NCBI RefSeq assembly: GCF_002159535.1
Contig: NZ_NFIU01000016.1
Span: 1 to 41,525, forward strand
Reading direction: 5' to 3'
Length of the DNA: 41,525 bases
Origin: Olsenella sp. An290
Lineage (GTDB): Bacteria > Actinomycetota > Coriobacteriia > Coriobacteriales > Atopobiaceae
Below the pieces are notes generated by a model. It was not told where the DNA came from. It ran no database searches and was given only the letters and a program-made list of their open reading frames with translations. The translations under genes were made by a program, and so were the position numbers. This document shows, piece by piece, positions 1-8,700 of this stretch. Each line of letters starts with the position of its first letter. Position 1 is the first letter of the stretch.

Positions 1-298
1 GCGGGCCTCCTTGAAGGAGGTCGCGAGCGCGCGGGCCGCCTCGTCGCGCGAGGGAGGGGCGGGACGGACGTCGTCGGTCACCGCCAGGGCGTTGGCCACG
101 GCCACGTCGGCCGCGGGCGTCCGGTCGGACCCGCCGCCCAGGTGCCCCAGCGCCTCCTCCTGCACGCGCTCGAGCTCGTCGAGGACCGCGCGGGCCTCCT
201 TGAAGGAGGTCGCGAGCGCGCGGGCCGCCTCGTCGCGCGAGGGAGGGGCGGGACGGACGTCGTCGGTCACCGCCAGGGCGTTGGCCACGGCCACGTCG
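1..298. repeat. Exact 109-bp direct repeat, period 189 bp, inside acpS
   Basis: Positions 1-109 and 190-298 are identical by eye. The period is 189 bp, exactly 63 codons, so the repeat keeps the acpS frame. The left copy begins at the window edge and may extend further. Each copy carries the last AcpS strand plus about 25 residues of the extension. Perfect identity at nucleotide level implies a very recent duplication or an assembly problem. Confidence 0.9.
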
Positions 299-642
299 CG
301 CGTGTGGGAGATGGAGAGCGCGATCTCTCGGACGCCCTGCTCCTGCGCGATCTGGGCCGCACGGCCCGCGAGCAGCGCGCGCGGCCGGCCCGTGGACGGG
401 TCGCGCGTCACCGAGACGTCCTTGAGCCCGATCCCCTGCGCAAAGCCGGTCCCAAGCGCCTTGAGCACCGCCTCGCGCGCCGCAAAGCGCGCCGCGTAGT
501 GCTCGGCCGGGCGCGCGCTGCGGTCGCAGTACGCGCGCTCCTCCTCGGTGAAGACGCGCCGCAGGAAGGAGGGCCTGCGCTCGATCACCTGCTCCATGCG
601 CGAGATCTCGAGCATGTCGACGCCAATGCCAGCTGCCGGCAT
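1..642 (-). CDS. acpS: Holo-[acyl-carrier-protein] synthase with duplicated C-terminal segment (partial, 3' end off window)
   Basis: It transfers 4'-phosphopantetheine from CoA to the serine of acyl carrier protein, activating fatty acid synthesis in the cytoplasm. The reading starts MPAAGIGVDMLEISRM, the metal-binding beta strand with its Asp, followed by FAAREAVLKALGTG with the second metal-ligand Glu and the closing SISHTRDVAVANALAV strand. AcpS normally ends about here (roughly 125 residues), but this frame continues through an acidic/basic linker and then repeats the DVAVANALAV segment 63 residues later. The frame is still open at the window edge. ATG at 642 lies 2 nt after the glmS stop, with GGTGGAG as ribosome site inside glmS, so the two genes are co-transcribed. 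The enzyme assignment is firm; the role of the extension is unknown. Confidence 0.9.
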   Translation of the reverse strand, partial: MPAAGIGVDMLEISRMEQVIERRPSFLRRVFTEEERAYCDRSARPAEHYAARFAAREAVLKALGTGFAQGIGLKDVSVTRDPSTGRPRALLAGRAAQIAQEQGVREIALSISHTRDVAVANALAVTDDVRPAPPSRDEAARALATSFKEARAVLDELERVQEEALGHLGGGSDRTPAADVAVANALAVTDDVRPAPPSRDEAARALATSFKEAR

Positions 643-644
643 GG

Positions 645-2495
645 CTACTCCACCGTGACCGACTTGGCGAGGTTGCGCGGCTTGTCGACGTCGCAGCCGC
701 GCGTGCGCGCCACGTAGCGGGCAAGGATCTGGAGGTGCACCACGGCCACGATGGGCACGAGCAGCTCGTCGGGCACCGGCGGAATCCACAGCACGTGCTC
801 GACGAGCGAGGCCACGGACTCGTCGCCGTCCGTCGCCACCGCCACGCAGACGGCACCGCGGGCAATGACCTCCTGGATGTTGGAGACCGTCTTGTCGTGC
901 ACGCGGTCGGCCGGGACAATGGCCACGACCGGGAACCCCGGCTCCAGAAGGGCGATGGGTCCGTGCTTCATCTCGCCGGCCGGGTAGGCCTCGGCGTGGA
1001 GGTAGCTGATCTCCTTGAGCTTGAGGGCACCCTCGGAGGCCGTGGTGGCGTTGACGCCACGGCCCAGGAAGAGCGCCGAGTGCGCGCGCCGGAACACCGC
1101 GGCGGCGCGCTTGTCCTGCCAGGAGCGCGAGATGACCTCGCGGATGAGGCCGGGGAGGGTGCAGAGGTCGCGGTAGTGGCGCTCCACCTCGGGGCGGGTC
1201 ATCCTGCCCTTGGCCTGCGCCAGGCGCAGGGCCAGAAGGGCGCTCGCCACCATCTGCGCGGTGTAGGCCTTGGTGGAGGCCACGCAGACCTCTGGGCCCG
1301 CCTGGACGTAGAGCACGCCGTCGGCCTCGCGCGCGGCCGTCGAGCCGAGCACGTTGGTCACGGCAAAGACCTTGCAGCCCATCCCCCTCATGCGGCGTGC
1401 GGCCGTGAGGGTGTCCGCCGTCTCGCCCGACTGCGTGATGATCACGCAGAGGGTGTGCGGCGTCACGAGCACGTCCTGCTCGTAGTTGAACTCGGACGCA
1501 AAGTCGCAGACGACGGGCACCTTGGCCCAGGTCTGGATGAGCGTGCGGGCAATGAGCCCCACGTGATAGGACGTGCCGCAGGCGATGAGGTAGACCAGGT
1601 CGATCGAGGCGAGCTCCCGCTCGCTCAGGGAGAGCTCGTCGAGAAGAACGCCCTTCTCGCCCAGGCGCTTGTCAAGGAGGCGCTCGATGGCCTCGGGCTG
1701 CTCGGCGATCTCCTTGGCCATGAAGTCGGCGTAGCCGCCGAGCGTCGCCGCGGAGGCGTCCCAGTCGATCCTCACCATGGAGGGCGCCTCGACGGGAAGC
1801 CCCTCCTCGTCAAAGACGGCGACCGAGCCCGACGCGTCGAGGCGGGCGACCTGGCCGTTCTCGAGCTGGATGACGTCGGAGGTCACGCCCGCGAGCGGCG
1901 TCACGTCGGAGGCGGCGTAGGCGCCGTCGGGCGTGGGGGCCACCACGAGCGGGGACCCGTTGCGCGCGCAGACGATCTGGCCGGGCGCGTCGGCGCACAC
2001 GACGGCGATGGCCCAGGAGCCGCGCAGCCGACGGCACGCGTGCCGCACCGCGGTCACGAGGTCGCCCTTGCAGGGGCCCGACCAGGCGTCCTCGATGAGG
2101 TGGGCGATCACCTCGGAGTCGGTCTCGGAGACGAGGGTGTGCCCGATGCGCTGCAGGTAGCTGCGCAGCTCGCGGAAGTTCTCGATGATGCCGTTGTGCA
2201 CGATGGCGATGCGGCCCGTGCAGTCGCGGTGCGGGTGGGAGTTCTTGTCCGTGGGGGCGCCGTGCGTGGCCCAGCGGGTGTGGGCGATCCCCGTGGTGCC
2301 CACGAGGTTGGCGGTCTCGCAGCGCTCGCGCAGGACGGAGACGCGGCCGGCGCACTTCACGCCGTGAAGGGCCCCGTCGGCACCCACCACCTCGACGCCG
2401 GCCGAGTCGTAGCCGCGGTACTCGAGGGTGGCAAGGCCGTCCAGCAGGTATCCGACGGCCTGCTCTCTCCCGGTATAGCCAACAATCCCGCACAT
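645..2495 (-). CDS. glmS: Glutamine--fructose-6-phosphate aminotransferase (isomerizing)
   Basis: GlmS makes glucosamine-6-phosphate from fructose-6-phosphate and glutamine, the first committed step to UDP-GlcNAc for peptidoglycan. The product is 616 residues (family about 608). It starts MCGIVGY, exposing the N-terminal nucleophile Cys2 of the glutaminase domain, and continues with HTRWATHG and a SETDSEV loop. Two SIS domains follow, with CGTSYH and SQSGETADT motifs, and it ends in the diagnostic LAKSVTVE tail. ATG 2495 is chosen because the mature enzyme needs Cys at position 2 and GAGGAGG lies just upstream; earlier in-frame starts would bury it. It lies downstream of glmM in the same direction, so two consecutive amino-sugar steps are adjacent. 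I see no glmS ribozyme-like leader in the short gap. Confidence 0.97.
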   Translation of the reverse strand: MCGIVGYTGREQAVGYLLDGLATLEYRGYDSAGVEVVGADGALHGVKCAGRVSVLRERCETANLVGTTGIAHTRWATHGAPTDKNSHPHRDCTGRIAIVHNGIIENFRELRSYLQRIGHTLVSETDSEVIAHLIEDAWSGPCKGDLVTAVRHACRRLRGSWAIAVVCADAPGQIVCARNGSPLVVAPTPDGAYAASDVTPLAGVTSDVIQLENGQVARLDASGSVAVFDEEGLPVEAPSMVRIDWDASAATLGGYADFMAKEIAEQPEAIERLLDKRLGEKGVLLDELSLSERELASIDLVYLIACGTSYHVGLIARTLIQTWAKVPVVCDFASEFNYEQDVLVTPHTLCVIITQSGETADTLTAARRMRGMGCKVFAVTNVLGSTAAREADGVLYVQAGPEVCVASTKAYTAQMVASALLALRLAQAKGRMTRPEVERHYRDLCTLPGLIREVISRSWQDKRAAAVFRRAHSALFLGRGVNATTASEGALKLKEISYLHAEAYPAGEMKHGPIALLEPGFPVVAIVPADRVHDKTVSNIQEVIARGAVCVAVATDGDESVASLVEHVLWIPPVPDELLVPIVAVVHLQILARYVARTRGCDVDKPRNLAKSVTVE

Positions 2496-2585
2496 GCGAG
2501 CCTCCTCGGGTGGGTGTGTTTGAGCTGCGTCACGATTGTAGCAGTGCCGGTACGTCCCGGGGGAAACCAGACGGTTAAACCACGA

Positions 2586-2651
2586 GGCCCGCCCCGCTCC
2601 GTCGGGCGGGGGCGGGCCCATGCGCAAGCGGGCGCCCAAGAGGGCGCCCGC
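2586..2651 (-). terminator. Two GC-rich hairpins between glmM and glmS
   Basis: One perfect 10-bp stem pairs 2628-2637 with 2642-2651 around a 4-nt loop; another pairs 2586-2595 with 2609-2618. Neither is followed by a strong U run on the minus strand. They may act as a weak terminator, a pause or an mRNA-processing structure separating glmM from glmS expression. Confidence 0.45.
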
Positions 2652-2678
2652 AGCTGATGGCAGAGCCTTTTTGCCGGC

Positions 2679-4016
2679 CTAGGCCTTGTGCGGCTCCAGC
2701 GCGGCAAGGACGATCTCGTTGGCCTCGCGGCAGAGCTCCTCGGTCGGGGCCTCGGCGAGCACGCGCACGAGCGGCTCGGTGCCGGAGGCGCGCACGAGCA
2801 CGCGGCCCTGGCCCGAGAGGAACTCCTCGGCGCGCCTGACGGCCGCGAGCACGGTCTCGTCACCCATGGCGGCATCCTTGTCCTTCACGCGCACGTTCAC
2901 GAGCTCCTGCGGGAAGAGCTTCACGGGCGCGCAGAGCTGGGAGAGCGTCTCGCGCTCGGCGCGCAGGACCTCCATCACGCGCAGGGACGTCATGATGCCG
3001 TCGCCCGTGCACTCGATGTCACCGAAGATGATGTGACCGGACTGCTCGCCGCCCAGGCTGTAGCCGTTCTCACGCATGCACGCGTAGACGTTCTTGTCGC
3101 CCACCGCGGTGGTCTCGTAGGAGAGCGAGGCCTCGTCAAAGGCCTTGAAGAGGCCGTAGTTGCTCATGACCGTAGGCACCACGGTGCCGGCGGAGAGGCG
3201 GCCGTGCTTGTTGAGGTAGACGCCGCAGACGTAGAGGATGAGGTCGCCGTCCACCACGTTGCCGCGCTCGTCCACGGCAAGGCAGCGGTCGGCGTCACCG
3301 TCGTAGGCAAAGCCCACGTCGAGCCCCTGCTCGACCACGTGACGACGCAGCCGGTCGATGTGGGTAGAGCCGCAGTCCACGTTGATGTTGAAGCCGTCCG
3401 GGCTGTTGTTGATCACGCGGACGTCGGCGCCCAGGGCGTCAAAGACCGGCTTGGCCACGGAGGACGCCGAGCCGTTGGCGCAGTCCAGGCCCACCTTCAC
3501 GCCCTGGAGGGAGAAGTTCGCGCTCGCGATGAGGTGCGCGATGTAACGGTTGCGCCCCTGCATGTAGTCAACGGTGCAGCCGATGGCGTCACCCGTGGCG
3601 AGCGGCACCTCGGACTCGCCGTCGATATAGGCCTCGATGAGCTCGAGGACGTCCTCGTCCATCTTGTAGCCCTCGCCGTTCACGAGCTTGATGCCGTTGT
3701 CGGTGTAGGGGTTGTGGGAGGCGGAGATCATGATGCCGCAGTCAAAGCGCCCGTCCACGGTCTCGTAGGCCACGCCCGGCGTGGGAATGACGTGCAGCAT
3801 GTAGGCGTCGGCGCCAGAGGCAACGAGGCCTGCCACGAGCGCGCTCTCGAACATGTAGCTCGAGCGGCGGGTGTCCTTGCCCACCACCACGCGCGCCTTG
3901 CGCTCCTGGCGGGCGCCGTAGTACCAGCCCACGTAGCGGCCAATCTTGAAGGCGTGCTCGACGGTCAGGCCGTTGTTGGCCTCACCGCGGAAGCCGTCGG
4001 TGCCAAAGTACTTCAT
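2679..4016 (-). CDS. glmM: Phosphoglucosamine mutase
   Basis: GlmM converts glucosamine-6-phosphate to glucosamine-1-phosphate in the cytoplasm, the step after GlmS on the way to UDP-GlcNAc. The 445-residue product has the usual family length. It opens MKYFGTDGFRGEAN, the typical start, and carries the phosphoserine loop ISASHNP with the catalytic serine near residue 100. The metal-binding loop AYDGDADRC and the sugar-binding GGEQSGHI follow, with the phosphate-binding RASGTEPLVRV near the C-terminus. ATG 4016 is preceded by GGGAGGG at good spacing. It lies upstream of glmS on the same strand. It may be read from its own promoter, since a terminator and a second hairpin separate it from rpsI. 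Confidence 0.97.
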   Translation of the reverse strand: MKYFGTDGFRGEANNGLTVEHAFKIGRYVGWYYGARQERKARVVVGKDTRRSSYMFESALVAGLVASGADAYMLHVIPTPGVAYETVDGRFDCGIMISASHNPYTDNGIKLVNGEGYKMDEDVLELIEAYIDGESEVPLATGDAIGCTVDYMQGRNRYIAHLIASANFSLQGVKVGLDCANGSASSVAKPVFDALGADVRVINNSPDGFNINVDCGSTHIDRLRRHVVEQGLDVGFAYDGDADRCLAVDERGNVVDGDLILYVCGVYLNKHGRLSAGTVVPTVMSNYGLFKAFDEASLSYETTAVGDKNVYACMRENGYSLGGEQSGHIIFGDIECTGDGIMTSLRVMEVLRAERETLSQLCAPVKLFPQELVNVRVKDKDAAMGDETVLAAVRRAEEFLSGQGRVLVRASGTEPLVRVLAEAPTEELCREANEIVLAALEPHKA

Positions 4017-4040
4017 GCGCAACCCTCCCGCAGTCTGGAG

Positions 4041-4072
4041 AAAAAGACGTCCCCATTCTCTCACAGAATGGG
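4041..4072 (-). terminator. Hairpin plus U-run just upstream of glmM
   Basis: On the minus strand an 8-bp stem (CCCATTCT / AGAATGGG, 5-nt loop) is followed within a few bases by TTTTT at 4045-4041, about 25 nt before the glmM start. It is either a second terminator for the rplM-rpsI transcript or an attenuator in the glmM leader. The sequence alone does not decide. Confidence 0.5.
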
Positions 4073-4191
4073 CCCCTCCCCGGGCCACGGGCAAACTCGA
4101 CAGATTGCGTACGGGACGGGGCGCGACGGGTGGGCGCGAGGCCCGCGCGAGCGGACGGGGCCGCAAGGCCCGCGCGGGCGAGCGCCGACGG

Positions 4192-4222
4192 AAAAGGCCC
4201 GCCGAGCCAGGCTCGACGGGCC
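4192..4222 (-). terminator. Rho-independent terminator of rplM-rpsI
   Basis: An 11-bp stem with one wobble pair (4196-4206 with 4212-4222) and a 5-nt loop is followed on the minus strand by TTTTCC. It starts about 25 nt after the rpsI stop. Confidence 0.85.
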
Positions 4223-4247
4223 AGAAGGCGCATATGCGAAGGTGCGC

Positions 4248-4643
<396 letters not shown>

Positions 4644-4645
4644 CG

Positions 4646-5086
4646 TTAGGCCCTCCAATCAATCTTGACGGGGTTCTGGGCCGTGTGCGGGTGCTCGGGG
4701 CCAGCGTAGACCTTGAGCTTGGTGCCCTGCTTGCGGCCGAGGGTGGTCTTGGGGAGCATGCCCTTGACGGCGTGCTCGACGACGCGCTCGGGGTGCTTCT
4801 CCATAGCCTCGCGGAAGCTCTCGAACTTGATGCCTCCGAGGTAGCCGGAGTGGCGCCAGTACTGCTTGTGATCGGCCTTGACGCCCGTCAGGACGACCTT
4901 GTCGGCGTTGATGACGACAACGAAGTCACCGGTGTCGGCGTTGGGGGTGAACTGCGGCTTGTTCTTGCCACGAAGAATCATGGCAGCCGTAGTGGCAAGA
5001 CGGCCGAGCGTGGCGCCCTCAGCGTCGATGAGCACCCACTTGCGCTCGACTTCGCCGGCCTTGGCGAACTGAGTCGACTTCTTCAC
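4646..5086 (-). CDS. rplM: 50S ribosomal protein L13
   Basis: L13 is an early-assembly large-subunit protein. The 146-residue product has the family signatures [16 protein letters not shown], the [12 protein letters not shown]-like segment (here [14 protein letters not shown]), and [15 protein letters not shown]. The start codon is GTG at 5086, reading [17 protein letters not shown], with AGGAGG a few bases upstream. It is the first gene of the rplM-rpsI unit. A good -10-like hexamer lies about 100 bp upstream, leaving a leader that could carry autoregulatory structure, though I recognise no known L13 leader fold. Confidence 0.98.
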   Translation of the reverse strand: MKKSTQFAKAGEVERKWVLIDAEGATLGRLATTAAMILRGKNKPQFTPNADTGDFVVVINADKVVLTGVKADHKQYWRHSGYLGGIKFESFREAMEKHPERVVEHAVKGMLPKTTLGRKQGTKLKVYAGPEHPHTAQNPVKIDWRA

Positions 5087-5181
5087 TTGACTCCTCCTAC
5101 GTACCTACATGCGATGATGGCCCCTGGACGAACCATCGTGCTTTTGTCAGAGATTACGGGGCTCTGTGGAAAAGCTGTAAG

Positions 5182-5187
5182 AGTATA
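5182..5187 (-). promoter_or_regulatory. Candidate -10 box for rplM-rpsI
   Basis: On the minus strand the hexamer TATACT stands directly behind a TG, in an otherwise GC-rich stretch. No convincing -35 lies at 16-18 bp. It would give a leader of roughly 85-90 nt before the rplM GTG. Confidence 0.45.
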
Positions 5188-5670
5188 CAGCATCGGGCCA
5201 GCTTGGGACCGGTGAATTTTGCGTCCACAAGGCGTTCACGTAGCTGGGCGCGGGGCTTGAGGCTGGGCGCCGGGGCCTGCACAGCCGGGCGGCCCTTGCG
5301 CGGGCGGGTAACCCCCGTGCGGGCGGGCGACCCTTGCTCAGCCGACAGGAATTGCGCCGAGTGCGCGCCGGGCAGCGCGCAGTGGACAAATTATCAGTCC
5401 GAACGGATAAAAACGACGGCGAGTGCGCGCTGGGCACGCGTGGCCGACGCGCACCCGACGCAATCTCTGGCAGCCGGACGCGGGCCCGCGTGCCCGGCAT
5501 GCGCTGCATCCCGCCAGAGAGCAACTGCCCGCAGAGCAGCCGCCCAGATAGCATACAAATCTTGCCTCGAACCTGAAAAAACCGGCCCAAACGGGCGATT
5601 TGTGTATGTTATTCCGCCTCCAAAACTAGTGCGGGACGAGAAAACCGCGCGCCCGCAACCGCGCCCCGCG
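5188..5670. other. Intergenic region without a supported gene
   Basis: About 480 bp between rplM and the terminator of the large GH31 gene. Short open frames exist on both strands, but none has a ribosome site together with a recognisable product. It contains an imperfect inverted repeat (5548-5561 against 5597-5612, with a 2-nt bulge) around an A-rich core. A direct repeat of GAGTGCGCGCNGGGCA occurs near 5359 and 5421. I cannot assign an RNA gene. Confidence 0.5.
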
Positions 5671-5702
5671 AAAAAAGGGGCGGCACCCGAAGGTGCCGCC
5701 CC
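5671..5702 (-). terminator. Strong terminator of the wall-anchored GH31 gene
   Basis: An 11-bp perfect stem (5677-5687 with 5692-5702) is capped by a TTCG tetraloop on the minus strand and followed by TTTTTT. It lies about 30 nt beyond the stop codon. Confidence 0.93.
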
Positions 5703-5730
5703 TCCCCTGATCCCCTAGGGGACCCTTGGG

Positions 5731-8700
5731 CTACTCACGCTCCCTGCGGCGCGCGACCAGGCCCGCGGCGGCAAGTGCCGCACCAGCGAGCGCGATCGGC
5801 GCGACGGCGAGGGCGGCGTCGCCCGTCTCCGGGACGGTGCTTCCGCCGGTGGACGGCTTGCTGCCGCTCGGCTTCTGCGTGTCGTCGCCGGGCTTGGTGG
5901 TGTCGCCAGGCTTCTGGTCGTCGCCAGGCTTCTGGTCGTCACCGCCAGGCTTCTGGTCGTCGCCGGGCTCCTCCGTGACGTCCTCAAGGCCCTCGATGGC
6001 CTCGACGAGCGCCTGGGCGGCGGCGTCAACCTCGGCCTGGGTGGCCTCGGGATCGGCGGCAACGGTCTTGGCGGCCTCGAGCGCGCTTGCGAGCGCGGCC
6101 ACGGACTCCTCGGTCTTGCCGGTCGTGTCGACCGCCTCGGCCTCGGCGATAGCCTTGGCGAGGGCGTACTTGTTGACGACGGGCTGCTCCGGGTCGGCCG
6201 GGTCGAGCGCGGCCTGCGCGGCCTCGAGCGCGGCGAGCGCGGCGTCGATCTGGGCCTGGTCGCCGGAGGTCAGGGCAGCCTTGGCCTTGGCCAGGGCATC
6301 CTGGAGGGCGGCCCAGGACTCGGCGGTGTAGTCATCGCCGTTGAGGATCTCGACCGCGTCGATGGCGGCCTCGAGCTCGGAGGTGTCCGGCTCGGAGGGC
6401 TCGGGCTCGGCAAGACCGTCGTAGGCGGCCTTGAGCTCGTCGTAGGCGGCAGAGATCTGGGCCTCGGTGGCCTCGTCGTTGGCGAGGACCTGCTGCGCGC
6501 CGGAGAGGGCGGCCGTGAAGCGCTCGGCCGTCTCCTGCGTGTAGGCGGAGAGGTCGGTGTCCTTCACCTGGTCGACCAGCTCCTGGAGCTTGGTCTTGTC
6601 GGGCTTCTCCACGGGCGGGATCTCCGTCTTCTTCAGGCCGTCGTAGGCGGTCTGGAGAGCGGCGAGCTTGGCGTTGACGTCGTCCTGCGTGGCGGCGTCG
6701 TCCTCAAGGACGGCCTTGGCGTCGACGAGGGCGTTCTGGAACGGAGTCCAGGTGGCCTCGGTGTAATCCTCGGCCTTGAGGTCGGCGGCCTCGATCGTGT
6801 CAACAAGCTGCTGGAGCGCGGCCTTGTCAACGGTGACCGGGTCCTCGTGCTTGGTGCCGTAGAAGCGCACCTCGGAGGCGCTGCAGTACTGGTCCTGAGC
6901 AGGGCCGCCAGCGTGGTTGACCTTGAACATCACGTACTGCGCGGCCTGCCCCGCAAAGGCGGCCTGGTGCCACTCGGTACGGTCAATCAGGGTCTTACCG
7001 TTGTTGTCATACGTGAACGTACCCAGGCTGACGGCAGAGGAGCCCTCGGTGGGAGCGTAGCCGTTGTCAGCGTACGCCTGGAGGTCCTCAGCGCTCATGG
7101 CGGTGACGATCTCGACCTCGAAGATGTCGCCGTTGGTGCCGTTCTGACGCGGCAGGAACGTGACGTCGGTCAGGTCGTAGGTGCCACCAAGGTCAAAGAT
7201 GACCCACTGCGGCATGTAGACATCGTGCATGTAGTCAGAGTGCCAGTAGCTGGACTCGTCGTAGTCGAGAAGGTTCTCCTTCTCGCCGTCCTCGCCCTCT
7301 TCGACCGTGACCTCGCTGGACGCGCCAACAACCGTGACGGCATCCTTCTTGTCCTCGGTGTTGATGAGCGTGGCCTCGTCGACCGGACGCATCACAAGAG
7401 CATCGATGGCGTCGCGGATGGCCACTGCGGCGGTGGCCACGTCGTTGGCCGTGTAGTCATCGGAGGCGATGAGCGCCTGGCCGGCCGCAACCGCATCAGC
7501 GAGGGCCTGATAGCTGTCCGCCGTATAGGCGGCCTTATCGTAAGCACCGGCCTCCTGGATCGCGGAAACGAGCTCGGAGGTGTCAACGCCCTCCTCGACG
7601 GTCAGCTGGTACTCAGCCGTCACGCTCGGATCGAGCGCGGACTTCACCGTGATGGTAACGGTGCCAGGCTTGTTGCCACGGACGTACCAGACCACGTTGC
7701 CGTCGGCGTCCGTGTTGGACACGACGCTCGCGACAGCGGAGTCGGAGCTCTCAACGGTCACGTACGGATACGCGTCGTCAGCGGTAACCGCCTTGGCATC
7801 AACGCGGGTAAGCTCACCAGCATAGATGGACGTGGCGTTCTCACCCAGCTCGATGCTGTCAACGGTAACGTCGGCGGTCTTGTAGTTGAAGTTGACCTCA
7901 CGCAGCGTGAGCATGCGGTTGGCCGTGTCGGTCTCATTGGGGTTCGTGCTCGCGGTGCCGAGCGAGGTCTTCGGGGTGAGGGCAACCGAGGTCACCTTCT
8001 GGCCCTTGTGAGCCTCGTCGACGGTCAGCGTGAAGACGTCCTGCTGCTCGGCGAAGGAGAACTCCTGCGTCTCGCCGCCCTCAAAGGTGATGACCGCATC
8101 CATGCTCGTCACGGTGCCGTTGCTGCCGTTACGGTTGACAACCTCGACGTTGTCAAGAACGGACGGCTCGGCGAAGGTGAACGTCATGGTGGTGGGAAGC
8201 TTCACGTAGTCGGGAAGGAACCCGTCCTCGGTCCAGTTGGACGAGACGTCCCACTTGAGCTCGAAGTCGTTGCTAGACTCGTCGCCGTTGAAGAGACCGT
8301 CATAGTTCCCCTGCTGGACGATCTTCCCGACGTTGGTGCCGTCATCGGCCGTAAGAATGTCGTTCGTCATGGTGATGCTGGAGAACGCATCCTGGCCATA
8401 CTCGCCAGACTGGGAGGCCGGCGGCTCGGGGAACTCCGGAGCGGTGCCGTCGGACTCGAAGACCTTGGCGTCGCACGCAGGGCCAACGAGCCAACCCGTG
8501 GAGGGAAGCTCCACCGCACCGTCAGCAACAGCCTTCAGCTGGAAGGAGGCAACGACCGCCGTGCCGTTGTAGAGGTCCTTGTCGGCCTCGTTGGCAAGGG
8601 CGATGTTCACCGTCTGGATGCCATCGTCAAAGGTCGTGGTCGAAGTGGTCTCATCGTTCATGCCCGCAAGGTAGGGGCTCGTGGTGATGCTGTCGCCGAC

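Noticed and set aside
2496-2678. glmS ribozyme upstream of glmS
   Set aside because: The gap is mostly two GC hairpins, with no recognisable ribozyme core, and the class is typical of Firmicutes.
5563-5580. tRNA T-arm-like GGTTCGAGG on the minus strand
   Set aside because: No matching acceptor, D or anticodon stems around it.
5203-5718. Short open frames in the rplM-GH31 gap as small genes
   Set aside because: Two overlapping plus-strand frames of 80-171 codons lack ribosome sites and any recognisable motif and run into the GH31 terminator.
5905-5961. Tandem 18-bp repeats as a CRISPR array
   Set aside because: Units are contiguous, in frame and encode the KPGDDQ wall linker; there are no unique spacers and no cas genes.
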